A DNA stretch of 64,000 bases, from positions 1,813,197 to 1,877,196 of the forward strand of contig MNCI01022611.1 in assembly GCA_015680685.1 (NCBI GenBank), given 5' to 3'. Below, in pieces: positions 48,197-59,300 of this stretch. A program made the translations under genes and the position numbers. A model generated the notes under the pieces. It had not been told where the DNA came from. It saw only the letters and a list, made by a program, of their open reading frames with translations, and did not search any database. Within the stretch, counting starts at the first letter, position 1; each line of letters opens with the position of its first letter. Origin of the DNA: Gnetum montanum. Its lineage: Eukaryota > Streptophyta > Gnetopsida > Gnetales > Gnetaceae.

Positions 48197-49699
48197 CCAT
48201 ATATGTGGCTCCTTAGTTTTTCTAATTATTTTTTACACATTTTTATTTTTTGCAAATTGTTTATTTTACACCTTTTTGATCTTAAAACTTTTTCCTCTTT
48301 TACACCATTGTTAATACATTTAAATTTTTCTAGAATATTATATACTTTTTTATATTTTTTACTTTATTTTAGTGTGATTTTCTAATTTCTATCAATAAAC
48401 ATTGTTTTTGCCAACAAGACATAGTGATGCTATTGTTGTTACTAATGGTGGTTTGTGCTTAATGTTTTTGTTTGCTAATGTCTGGTTTCTATTTTTGAAT
48501 CTTTGTACCGATGGCTAAGACATGGTTTCTTTTTCATGGAATAAGTAGTGAGTCCATGACATCCACCCATCCACAAAAATCTATGATTTTTCTCATTTTT
48601 GGAATATAAGGTCACTTTCATTAAATAAACCTTTAATAAATTTGTGACCTTGGTGGTTTCTAGAATTAGGAAGGATTCAAAGATTTGCACAAGGTGTGAC
48701 TTCAAGGGGACTCAATACTCTTCATACTTTTCTACTTGGGTGCATGAGTGTTTTCATGGATTTCTTACCATTTCATGTTGACCAATAAAAAAAGTTGAAT
48801 AAGTCTCTACATGGTTGGTTTCCATCCAAAAATTCTAAGAAAGAAAACAAAAATAAAATAAAAGAAAAAAATGATGAGAATTCAAAGCACATTCCTAAGA
48901 CAAATAAATAGGCTACAAGCACTAGTTATGGGACTAGAAAGACATGTTACCCATGCTTGAAGGTCCCCTCTAACTAAGGCCCTCTTTAAATTTCTACTTC
49001 TTCTTTCTTCTTTTTACAGAATGGTGGTTGTTCTGTTGAAGCACTCTTGTGTCTTAGGGGGATGGATCTGTCTTGGAGTGGTGATGCAAAGTCACTGAAA
49101 GTGGATGGTTTTGGTCTAGACTAAGGATAGATCTTCTTAGGTCATTTAATCACAATCCACAAGGGACTTCTTATGACCTCAATTTGGAGCTCCATTTCAC
49201 CTTCTCCATCATCCATCCATGCTGCCCATAACTTACCTCACAGTTGGTGTCCATTTTCTTGTTCAGTGTCTTTGCCTAACATACTTGAATTCTTTGGTAG
49301 AATCTTCCAAGTTTTGGTCCTTAACTTTCATAAACCATTAATCACCTATGGGGCCCATGGACTCCTTAGGTTGAAGTTATGTAAGGGCAAATAGGACATG
49401 TGCCACCATGGGGAGGATCCACTTGCATATCTCACAATTTGGATAGTTAAGTTTTTTACCCTTGGACATTACCATAATCAAAATTTTTTGTGCACCCCAT
49501 TGTACATTCAACTATGTACTTTTTAAGGCATTTTTCTTCATCAAATCTTAATCTCTACTCATTCCTTAATTTTTTTGAATATCAAAACACTCTTCTAATG
49601 ATTTCATCATGTTCTTGGCTTTTTAGGCTTCCATTTGACCCAAATTTTGCTCAAAAAACTCCTTATTTTTCATTACTTTTGACAAATTCAATGGTTGTA
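48197..49699 (+). other. Spacer between pol and ORF3 promoter, element E
   Basis: About 1.5 kb of non-coding DNA, T-rich at first. It is colinear with the D spacer: AATTCAAAGCACA near 48878 equals 54060-54072, and GAAAGACATGTTACCCA near 48938 equals 54118-54134. It has no conserved frame. Long spacers next to the env-position frame are usual in Athila elements. Confidence 0.6.
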
Positions 49700-49797
49700 A
49701 ACAACCACATCAACTAGGCCTAGTCAATGTGGCCGACCACGTCAACTTGACCTCATCAACTAGGCCCTATCAATGTAGCCCACAAATTCTATAAATA
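49700..49797 (+). promoter_or_regulatory. Internal promoter of ORF3 (element E)
   Basis: Repeats of a short word are packed upstream of TATAAATA (49790-49797): TCAACTAGGCC twice, TCAATGTGGCC and TCAATGTAGCC, with CGACCACGTC between. The LTRs of the same element contain TTGACTAGGCC (5') and TTAACATGGCC (3'). The ORF3 start is 462 bp downstream of the TATA box. The regulatory role is inferred from layout and repetition. Confidence 0.6.
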
Positions 49798-49945
49798 CTG
49801 TCCAACGCTTTGAAAATTCTTGTCATTTGCTTTAAAAAAAGAGGGGAGTTTTTCCAATTTTTCAAAGCCCAAAACCTTCTAGAGCCCATAACCTCCATAC
49901 TATTTGTCCAAGTCACTTTGTTCTTTAATCTTGTAGCTATCGAAG

Positions 49946-50251
49946 GCAAGCTCTTAGTCATAGGGGCCACAAACCTTAAGGTTTCCACTGAAAAGTTTTC
50001 TAACTCTCCGCAAAGGGTTAATGAATAGAATAACATTAAACCACCAATTTTTAAGAGTTTAACCCTTCCAACAAACTTTGTTAAACCTAAAATTAATTAT
50101 TAATATTAAAATACTAATAAAATAAGATCAAAATAATCAACCAGGCCATGATCACAACTTAGCCAAGTATAACTACCCCAAGAGATAAGGTATTCCCAAT
50201 GTTTTAAGTTACATAATTAAGTGCTAATCCTTGGTCATGTTATGATTATAG
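49946..50251 (+). other. Putative leader intron of ORF3 (element E)
   Basis: The donor region reads CGAAG|GCAAGC where D has CTAAG|GTAAGC, so it is a GC donor or a mutated GT. The acceptor TATGATTATAG lies directly before ATG at 50252. The intron is inferred by comparison with D and A. Confidence 0.45.
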
Positions 50252-52995
50252 ATGGCACCTAGACCAAAACACCCGTAGGAAGGAGGACCATCACAACCAA
50301 AGCACAAATGACCCAGAACTAAAAGAGGTTAGGAAGAACAAGCTTAGGAGCGGGCAATAGAAACTCATACAATGGGACCTCTTTGAGAGGAGCCTAAAGT
50401 GGAATTTGTTCAACAAATTCCCAAAGAAGAGGTTGCAACTAAACAATCCTAAATAGGAGAGGCACCAGGGCCCATACCAAGACTTGAGGTCACATTGACA
50501 CAAGCTTGCCTAGATAGAATCAAGCCTTGTGATGTCCAATGCTCAATTCTCCAAGAATTGAACTTTGGACCATTCTTGGAACATGCTCCACTAGAAGTTA
50601 AGACACAATTGCAAATCTCTTCCATGTGCCTAATCATCACTACCAATGGAGAGTGGTACATGGGAGATAGGTATCTCTTCTGGAATAGTAAGAAGGTAGG
50701 AGCCATTATGAGAATCAAGGACATCTAGGTGTCTTACTCAACAAAAGCAATTACATAGGCTCTTGGTCTACCTAATTCTAGCACTTATTTGGTAGAAACC
50801 TCAATGCAAGTAGACCCTAAGGCCAAACGAAAGTAGATCCAATAATGTTATAAGGTTGATTGTAAGGACTTTGACATAGTCACATTGCTAGAGTGAATAT
50901 ACTTCAAGATAGTGGCCTACCACCTCAATCCGATGGTGAGGCCTAACAAAGTGACAACCTTCTCCACTCGTGCCTATGTAGCTCTAAGTAAAAAATTCCT
51001 AGTTAACCTCCCACAACTAATCTATCTAGAGATGGAGAAGCATTTCAAGGAGAATGAATGTGAAAAGAAAACCCTATCATCTCCATGCCTAATTAGAAAA
51101 CTTTGCAAAAGGATAGGGATAGTCTGCTACACCATCGATATGATCCAGTATACTCTCATCACCTCTTAGTCTAAAATGATGAAAGACAAGACTCTTACCA
51201 TATTAAAAGAAGACAAGGAGCCACCTCCACCACCTACTCAAGAAACAATGTTGAAGGCTCACATAGCCATTGAGCATCTACATGAAATCTGAGAAGTACT
51301 CTTGTGTGAGCAAGAGCAACAAGCAAGAACCAGTGGTAGGGACCCACCTATGTACCATTCTGCATTGAGTCACCTCAATGAAGTGGCTCCAACAATAAGC
51401 TAGATGGAGGGAGGTGGACCAATATTCTTAGCCCAAAGAACATAGCTACCCACAAGGTTTAATCCTAGTACCCGAGAGGTGATGGTATCTCTCTCATAGC
51501 AACAGTAATTCCCAAACATCTTTGGGAATGCTGCTACCTTTTTGGTGCACTTGGAGAAGGGTGAAGGGACAATTGTCTTAGTGATGTAGTGCCAAGGGTA
51601 AGAGACAGTAGCAAAAGTGGTTGCTGATAGAATTGTTGAAGCATTAAATGCACCTACAACACTTGTACCAAATGTTTCTACACTTAGAGATGTACAAACA
51701 TCTACAAGGACTATTAGCAGAAGACTAAGTGTATCTTAGCATGAAGAGTTGCTAGACCGACTAGTGGGAACTAGGCAACTAATGCTAGATATCTTTGATT
51801 TTCTAGATAATATCATTGTAATCTAATTGAAGCTACTTGAGACAAAGGGCAAGTGCATCATTCTGGAAGGGAAACTTGAAGTGGCTTAAGCACAAAACCA
51901 ACGCTTGGCCATAGAAGTTACCAAATTAAAAGCCTATCTTACTGATCCCACACTCCTTAACCCTGCACTGACAAGAGATGAAGCTTTTCAATAGCTTTAA
52001 AACAAACTTAAACAAGTTGAGGTAGGAATGGTAACAACACTCTTTGACCAGTCCGTGTTTGAGGCCAAAACATATTTAGTTCAAAAGAACCTAATCCAAA
52101 TGCACCAAGAGAATGAGATGCTGATTGCAAAAAATCATTGCTTGTGGAATGTTGATGCATAGAAACCACAAATGTAAGAATTTATCCATCAATAGAATGA
52201 GCAACTAGCCAAAGTGAACACTGAGCTTAGGAGATTGACAATGGATAACAGAAATCTCTCCATGTAGGAATTTCATGCCTTATGCCAAAAATTTGCGATT
52301 GAAATTATTGCTTGGAAGACCAAGGCTCTCAAATTTGAGAGAGTCAAAGATCACTATAAAGATTAGGTTGGCCTACAGAAAGAAGTAAATGAAAAACACA
52401 TCTCAATGGCTAAGGCAAAAGTCAATGAGGCCCTCTAGCAACTCCAGCAAGAAAGAGAGGTGTGGCAACCTATCATTGATGGGATAGATGCCTACAATAA
52501 AGTGAAGATCTACATGAAGGAGTTGCAGATAGAAGAGATGACTAAATACATGGAGCTCACCAATCTCTAATATGCAAACCTAGTGATGCTAACTACTGGA
52601 CGATCGTAGTTAGAGTTAGAAAAGTAGGTGGCCAACTTGTACTTGTTGTAAAAAGTAGAGTTCAAGCACCACAAGGAGACCAATCAAAAGCTTGAGACTA
52701 GAAATGCTAAACTCAAAGTTCTCAGAGCAAGATTTACTAATCAAAGATCAATTGCTAAGAACCTAGTTAGAAGAAAGAACAACTACTAGGAATTGTAGAA
52801 TGCAATCAAGACATTCAGCATCAAACACAAACAATTTGTTGCTTAATTTATCAATGTTAAGGAGCTGTTCCCAACAATGCCCTATCCTTGAGATGTGCCC
52901 ATTTTGGCCCACATTAGTGAAGCTACGTGGATCATGCATGATCCCAAGAGTAAGGAGGAGAAAATGAAAGCAAAGTTCTTTACAAATTTGGGAAG
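50252..52995 (+). pseudogene. ORF3 of element E, heavily broken, 3' end deleted
   Basis: Colinear with the copies at 690-3476 and 55383-58181. The N-terminal domain shows LNFGPFLEHAPLEVKTQLQI and GEWYMGDRYLFWNSKK (50557-50700). The middle has DRLVGTRQLMLDIFDF, followed by a long Glu/Lys/Gln-rich coiled coil and the tail FPTMPYP*DVPILAHISEAT near 52869-52928. Stops are mostly TAG. Homology ends near 52990, so the last ~60 codons, the polypurine tract and the LTR start seem lost in one deletion. Function unknown. Confidence 0.7.
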
Positions 52996-53000
52996 GTATC

Positions 53001-53845
53001 TATTTGACATGGCTACTAGGCCTCATCAATGCATGATTTGGTGCATTAACATGGCCCCATTGACATAGTATCTATTTTCACCTATAAATACACACTCACT
53101 CACCATGTTTAGGGTATGTCTTGTCATAGTTGTAGCAAAGTTCTTATAGTTTTGTCATTTAAAAGTTAGAATATTTTTCTAAGTGCTCGTAGCAAGAGTC
53201 AAAATGTGTATGGATCTTTATTCAAGCACTGATGTACCTAAGCACACTAGTGTGAATTATAATAAAGACAAGCCTTTTGACCAAACCTTGTAGCACTTGG
53301 AATAGATTAATGATTTATCTCTACATTTATTATTTTTATTAATTACATGATTAAGTAAGATGAGTAAGACTTTAATTACTTAACTAATTAAGCTAAATAG
53401 ATTAAATACATAAGTACGACTACTTCAAGCATAACATACAACAGTTGGTAATCCCAACAACACTTAACACTTGGTAACCCAATGGTATTGTATGCATTTA
53501 GGATGTGTATGAAAAGTGGGACCTTGTGCTTATGTTAGGATAGTTAGCTATTAATTGGCAATTAGATTAGTTAAATTGGTTAATAAATTGAGTTTCAACT
53601 TGTTATTAATCATAGGTGGATAAAATATAAAATAATAATAATAATAATAATAATGTGCCCTAATTACACTTAACCCTACAACTAAGCCTGACAAGTGTAG
53701 TTGGAAAGACAACAATTGTCACAATTAGATTTTATTTTTTAGAACCAGTGTACATAGGAACTTAAGGTTTGTGGAATTCAACTAGATTGCATGTGAATGC
53801 TTGTAATTCATATGGTTGGGCATGGGATATACTCACCACTCATCA
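53001..53845 (+). repeat. 3' LTR of element E, left edge eroded
   Basis: Aligns with 41192-41987. The left edge is approximate: no clean TGATGA, and similarity starts near 53024. U3 has TTAACATGGCC. TATAAATA lies at 53083-53090 and AATAAA at 53261-53266. CTTGGTAACCCAATGG-type repeats lie near 53444-53485, and a (ATA)n run near 53634-53653. It ends CTCATCA at 53845, then TSD TTCTT. Confidence 0.8.
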
Positions 53846-53850
53846 TTCTT

Positions 53851-54899
53851 ACTTAATGAAATTGAAACAAGCCAAGTGGGAATGTAAAAAAGGTGTAACT
53901 TCAAGAGAATTTATCATCTTCTGTTCCCAACTTCCCTCTAGATTTTTATGAATTTTTCCATTAGTCTCTCACCACTCCTATTGTCGAATATCATAAGAAG
54001 CATGTCTTTCCATGGTGTGGCTTTCATTTAAAACAAAAAACAAAAAATAAAAACATGAAAATTCAAAGCACACCCCTTAGACGAAATAACAAGCTATAAG
54101 CACAAGTTATAAGGCTAGAAAGACATGTTACCCAATGCCTAAGGCACCCCTCTAACTAAGGCACTTCCTATCTTCTTACTACTTTCTTCTTCTTCTCTTA
54201 GAGTGGTGATTGTCCTTTGGGGGTGGTCATGAATCCTTAATGGTTGAATGGTCAAAATATGATAATGCAAAGTTAGTGAACATGGACGAACTTGGTCTTA
54301 ACTAAGGATGGAATGGTATTAGATCATCTTAATCACACACTCAGCAAGGATCTTGTGTGACATGGATAAGATCTCCTACCACAATACATACTCTCTCTCT
54401 CTTGTCCTTCTTCTTACATCACCGACCACCTCACTATTTCTTATCATTTTCAATTGATGTATTGGTTCTGAAGATGAGATAATCCTTAGATGATCTCTCC
54501 CATGGATTCAAATTTTAACTTTTAATGGCCATTAATCATCCTTAGTGCCTATGAACTCCTTGTGATGAGAGAATGCAAGGACATCATAGGCATCAACCTG
54601 TTTTGGGGAGGACTCACTTGCATGTCCTTTGGCCTCTTTAAGTTAAATATCCTATTCCTTGGTCATTTATGCACTCAATCTCATCCACCCACATTTCCAA
54701 CATTCAATTTTGCATTATTTCAGCATCTTCAATTTATTCAAATCTAATTCACTCTCTGTTCCTAACAAATTTAATACCCTTTATCATGTTTTTCCATCCT
54801 TCTATACTTTTCTAGTTTTCTTTGGGCTCTTATTTCATTTCCAAACTCTTCAAAAATTCCTGATTTTCATTGTGTGAAAAATTAACTTAAATAGCTATG
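53851..54899 (+). other. Element D spacer, resumed after element E
   Basis: Non-coding, colinear with 48680-49700 of E (shared GAAAGACATGTTACCCA and CCCTCTAACTAAGGC). The short open frames here are not conserved between the two copies. Confidence 0.65.
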
Positions 54900-54974
54900 T
54901 CGACGCATTCTTGTCAATGCAACAGGATATGTCGACATAGCCCCTTTGATGTATCATAAAAAAAACTATATATA
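54900..54974 (+). promoter_or_regulatory. Internal promoter of ORF3 (element D)
   Basis: ATGTCGACGCA and TCGACATAGCC words precede TATATATA (54967-54974). The D LTRs carry the same words in U3: TGTCGACGCA near 58499, TCAACATAGCC near 58467 and TCAATACAGCC near 22518. The ORF3 ATG is 416 bp downstream of the TATA start. Confidence 0.55.
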
Positions 54975-55111
54975 GGTAGGACACATAGCCAGTGTTTCAC
55001 CATTTTCTTCCAAACACAAGAGGATTTTTTATAATTTTTAGAGCCTAGAGACCTTCCAAGTTTCATAACTCACCTAATTCATCTTTTTCTTCAATCCTCT
55101 AGCTACCTAAG

Positions 55112-55382
55112 GTAAGCTTTACATCATGGGGGTCATAAACCTTTTTCAAAATTTTTCAAAATTTTTCTGACACCCCAAGGTTTACCCATTAAAATAATAT
55201 TAAATTACTTATCCTATGTGGGTCAAACTTGACAAACAAACTCTGGTAGCCAGTACTTAAAATAATATTATTGGCCAAGATCATAAACAAGCCCAACTAT
55301 AACTCAATCTAATAAGAAAGGTATCAAAAGAACTAAATTTTATCAACCAAAGACTAATCCTAGATTACATTTGTGATTGCAA
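55112..55382 (+). other. Putative leader intron of ORF3 (element D)
   Basis: A strong donor AAG|GTAAGC occurs at 55111/55112. The acceptor position reads GTGATTGCAA before ATG at 55383; A has GTGATTGCAG, so the AG has mutated to AA here. The length of 271 bp is reasonable. Splicing into a leader fits how env-position frames of Athila elements are thought to be expressed. Confidence 0.5.
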
Positions 55383-58181
55383 ATGACACCAAAGAGAGGA
55401 CTATAAATAGGAGGACCTTCCTAACCTAGGAAAAAGTAGCCAAGAAGAGGAAGGGACCAACAAATACTACAACAACAAACCCCAAGAGCAAGTGACTAAA
55501 ACAACACATGCAATAGGACCTCTTTGAGAGGAGCTCAAAGTGGAATCTATTCGAAAAATTTCCACCATAGAGACTAGTCATTCCGAGTAGGATGAAGCTT
55601 CTAGGCTAAGGCCTAATCTCAAAGTCACCTTAATAAAGGCCTACCTAGAAAGAATTAGAACCAAGAAGGTTTAAAGTTCTATTCTCCAAGCATTGAACTT
55701 TGGATCCTTCTTGGAGTTAACACTCAAAGATGTCTGCACTCAATTACAAGGGTTTTCTATGTGGCCCATTCTCCCCTCCAATGGAGAATGGTACATGGGA
55801 GAGACCTGCCTATTTTGAAAAAATCGGCAAGGAGGCACATCCACCAAGATCAAAGATATTACAGTCTTCTACTTGATTAAGGTCATCATGGAGATCTTTG
55901 GTTTGCTTAACACTAAGGAAAAATTGGTAGAGATCTTGACCCAAGTAGATCTTAAAGCTAAGAATGAATGGATCTAACGCTACTATGGGGTAGATCGTAA
56001 GGAGTTTGGTACTCTCACGAAGGCAAAGCATGCCTATTTTAAAATTACCACCTATTACCTAAACCCCACAATGAGGCAAAGTAAGATAATAGCCTTCTCC
56101 ACTCATGTGTGCATCACTCTAAGTAGAAAGTTGCCTATTAACCTTCCCCAACTTATCTATTTGAAGATAGAAATGCACTTCAAGGAGAATGAAAAGGGAA
56201 GGAAGAAACTTCCTTTTCCATGCCTAATCAAAAGCCTATGCAAAAGGGGAAGCATAGCACACTATGCCAATGATGTAGTTCATCATCCTCCTACCACATT
56301 CTAGTAGGAGATGATGAAGGACAAAGTAGCAGCTAAGCTGCAAGAGAAGGAGAGGCCACCAACTATAGCACTAGAGATGACACCTGAAGTGCTTATAGCT
56401 ATTGAATGACTCTAAAAAATTCGTGCGTAGTAGCTATGGCAATAGTAAGGTTCATGATGTGATGGAGAACCATTGATTTATCATCAACTTGAAGCCATCA
56501 CAATGAGGTCACTAGGACCATCAGTTTGCTAGACTAAGAAATTGCCCTGCTATTTTTCATATAAAGAAATCAAGCACCTACAAAAATGAATCCTAGTGCT
56601 CAAAAAGTTACGATATCCATCCTTAGATAAGAATTGCCCAAAATTTCAAGGATGGCGCAACTTTCTCAATCTGCTTGGAAGAAGGCAAGGGGACAACTGA
56701 TCTGGTGATGTAGCATCAAGGACAAGAAACAGTGGTGAAGGAGGTGGTTGACAAGGTAGTCGAGGCCCTAAATGCTCTTGTGATGTTTTGTGTTATACAT
56801 TGTCATAATGGTAAACAACCAAATGTTCACAAGACTAAGGAGTGATCAATTGAGCACTACCCAACATGAAGAAGTATTGGAACGACTGGTAGAAGTTAGG
56901 TAACTACTACCGAAGATCTTTGATCTCCTAGATGAAATTACCACAATCTAGTTGAAATTGTTAGAGACTAAGGGTAAATTACTCATTGCCAACATCCAAC
57001 TAAAGGTAGCCACCACTAAAAACCAGTAATTGATTATTGAGATTGTGGAGTTGCGGGCGTCCAGAACTCACAAGGAATGAAACTTTCCAATAGCTTCATC
57101 ACAAATTAATGGAAGCTAAGAATGCGAAGGAGGCAATGATCTTTGACACATCCTTGTTAGAGGCCATGGCCTTCAACACTAACAAGGAATTGTCACAAGT
57201 CCACAAAGAAAATTTGACCTTAACCAAAGACATTCATCACCTGTGAAACGTAAAACTATAAAAGGACCAGATGGTTAAGTTTGTTTGTTAACAACAAGAG
57301 TAGCTAGCCAAGGTAAACCTTGACTTGAGAAGGTTGGTAGCAAAAAATAAGAATTTCTCAATGGAGGAAGTCCATGCACTTCAATAGAAGATAGCCATTG
57401 AGGTAGTTGCTTGGGAAAATGAAGCCATGAAATTTAAACAAGTAAAGAACCATTACAAGGACCAAAATGGGCTCCTCAAAGAAGTTATGATAAAGAAATC
57501 TAGTTGGCAAAGGCAAAGATGAATGAGGCTCTCTAGCAACTTTAACAAAGAGGCAACATATGGTAGCTTATCATTGATGGACTAAACACGTACACTAAAG
57601 TAGAAATCCACCTAAAGAAGTTGCAAATTGAAGAGATAATGGAATATACGAAGCTTACTAACCTCTAATATGCAAACTTGGCCATGCTGATAGTAAAAAG
57701 ACTAAAAACAAAATTGAAGAAACAAGTGGCCAATTCCTACCTCTTGTACGAGGTGGAATTCAAGCATCAAAAGGAGACTAAGTAGTAATTGGAGACAACC
57801 AATGCCAAGCTTGAAGTTCTTAAGAGTAGATTCATTGATCAACAATTTGTTGTTAAGAACCTAGAGAGAATGATGAATGAATACTATGAGCTGCAGAACC
57901 TAGTAAAGATGTTCAACATCAAATGTAAACAATTTGTAGCATGATTTGTTAACACAAAGGAGCTATTTCCTATGATGCCATGCTTATGGGATATCCCTGC
58001 ACTAGCCCACATCAGTGAAGCTACATGGACTGCCTATGACCCAGATGGCAAAGAGAAGGAAATGAAAGCATTACTAGATGCTTTCAAACTTTCATTGAAA
58101 GTAACAGTAGCAATAGGTCACCCTCAGTCGCCTCCATTGTTACCAGCATCGAAACCTAGCAAAGGACCTCCAATGCCATAG
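55383..58181 (+). pseudogene. ORF3 of element D, heavily broken but full length
   Basis: About 933 codons from ATG to TAG, almost the same length as A (929). The N-terminal domain has LNFGSFLELTLKDVCTQLQG and GEWYMGETCLF (55693-55815). A later conserved block has YYLNPTMRQSKIIAFSTHVC near 56051-56110. A coiled coil follows from about 56880. The tail FPMMPCLWDIPALAHISEAT precedes a Pro-rich end (58110-58178). Many stops are TAG, including L*QL at the same place as in E and a TAA (NL*YANL) shared exactly with E. Unknown function; length conservation shows it was a real gene of the ancestor. Confidence 0.75.
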
Positions 58182-58416
58182 GAGCTTCCACCTTTAGGCG
58201 TTGTTTGAGAATTCGACACATCTTCAACAACTCAATAGCACATGCTAAGATCTTTGTAAAGTGTCCAATTTTGTTGTAATGGACACTGAATTTTGTAATC
58301 CTATACAATCTGACACTTAGAATTAGTTAGTTAGTTAATAAATTCCATACTTCCTCAATTTTTGTAAGAAACTCAATCCTCCTTTTTGTTACTTGAAGAC
58401 AAGTTTTCAGTCAATT

Positions 58417-58425
58417 GTGGGGGAT
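58417..58425 (+). other. Polypurine tract of element D
   Basis: GTGGGGGAT lies just before the TGATGAG that opens the 3' LTR, parallel to 3639-3647 in element A. Confidence 0.7.
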
Positions 58426-58426
58426 A

Positions 58427-59233
58427 TGATGAGTCATAATGATATAGGTTGCATTGATGAGCATGCATCAACATAGCCTTGTCGACACATGGTTACATGT
58501 GTCGACGCAAATGCATCAATGCTAATGTAGGTGAAGCCTATATAAATATGCATGTCAATTGCATTTATGGCACCTTAGGTCCATAGCAAAGCAAAGCCCT
58601 GTAGTTTAGTTCCTCCACAGTTAGAATATTTTCTCTCTGAGTGCCCACAATGTGAATTAAAGAGATTGTATGGAGCTTTATTCAAATGCCATGTACTTGA
58701 AAGCACTGGCGTGAATGACAATAAAATCGAAATTTTTGATATTCATTGAACACTTGAAATAATTTAATATTTATTATTTGCACTTTACTTTCAATGCAAT
58801 TTATACTTATGGCTTTAGTGAATTAATGCACTTAATCATAAAAACGTAATTACAACCACTTCAAACATAACTTATTGTGCTTGGTAATCCCAAGTAGTGG
58901 CCATTTGGTATGCCTAGTAATTGCCACTTGGTAACCTAGTAACGTTGATACTAGTTTGGGATGTGTTTTGTTAGAATAGTTAGTTACAAGATTAGCTATG
59001 TAGTTGATAGTTAATTATTAATTTTTCATTTACTCATCTAACTGATAAGATAAATAAAAATATATATATATACAAATAACACATTTAACCATACATACTC
59101 ATGACATAGTGTGAGTTAGGAAGACAACAATCACACAACCCCTAGACTATGGGCAAACTTAAGAACTAAGGTCCATGAAATTTGAAATTTGACTTGGTCA
59201 CTCGTGCATGCTTATGATACACATTGCTTATCA
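58427..59233 (+). repeat. 3' LTR of element D
   Basis: 807 bp, TGATGAGTCATAATGATATA to CTTATCA, matching 22479-23384. TATATAAATA lies at 58539-58548 and AATAAA at 58720-58725. A TTGGTAATCCCAAGTAGTGG repeat region lies near 58880-58945, and a (TA)n run near 59059-59071. Confidence 0.85.
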
Positions 59234-59300
59234 CTGGCACCATTGCCAAGAACTCTAGTTTGGCTAAGTGTGCTAATTAAGAGTAAATTTTATAATCTTT
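59234..59300 (+). repeat. Primer-site and leader remnant directly after the 3' LTR of D
   Basis: CTGGCACCATTGCCAAGAAC follows the LTR and matches a tRNA-Asp-like primer site better than the copy at 23385. Next comes CTCTAGTTTGGCTAAGTGTG, as at 23403-23422. A 3' LTR should be followed by host DNA, so this is leader sequence of a second, truncated unit. Confidence 0.7.

Larger units (their letters stand above)
41192..53845 (+). mobile_element. Element E: complete Athila-like retrotransposon with a third ORF, 12.65 kb
   Basis: Begins TGATGAATCATGG, ends CTCATCA, and is flanked by perfect 5-bp TSD TTCTT (41187-41191 and 53846-53850). Order: LTR, tRNA-Asp-like primer site, gag, protease, RT, RNase H, integrase, long spacer, internal promoter, ORF3, LTR. 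It is inserted in the spacer of its relative D. RT has FMDDF, typical of Athila-type elements. All frames are broken, and the 3' LTR lacks a clean start. Confidence 0.85.
22479..59233 (+). mobile_element. Element D: old Athila-like retrotransposon split by two insertions
   Basis: 5' LTR 22479-23384, primer site, gag from 23500, pol to 29741, spacer, ORF3 at 55383-58181, polypurine tract and 3' LTR 58427-59233. The spacer is interrupted by H (29914-40923, with TSD) and E (41192-53845, with TSD). Removing both leaves about 13.1 kb, close to the 12.65 kb of the complete relative E. Spacer pieces on either side of E (40929-41191 and 53851 on) align by eye with contiguous spacer of E near 48530-48750, which supports a single interrupted element. 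Confidence 0.8.
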
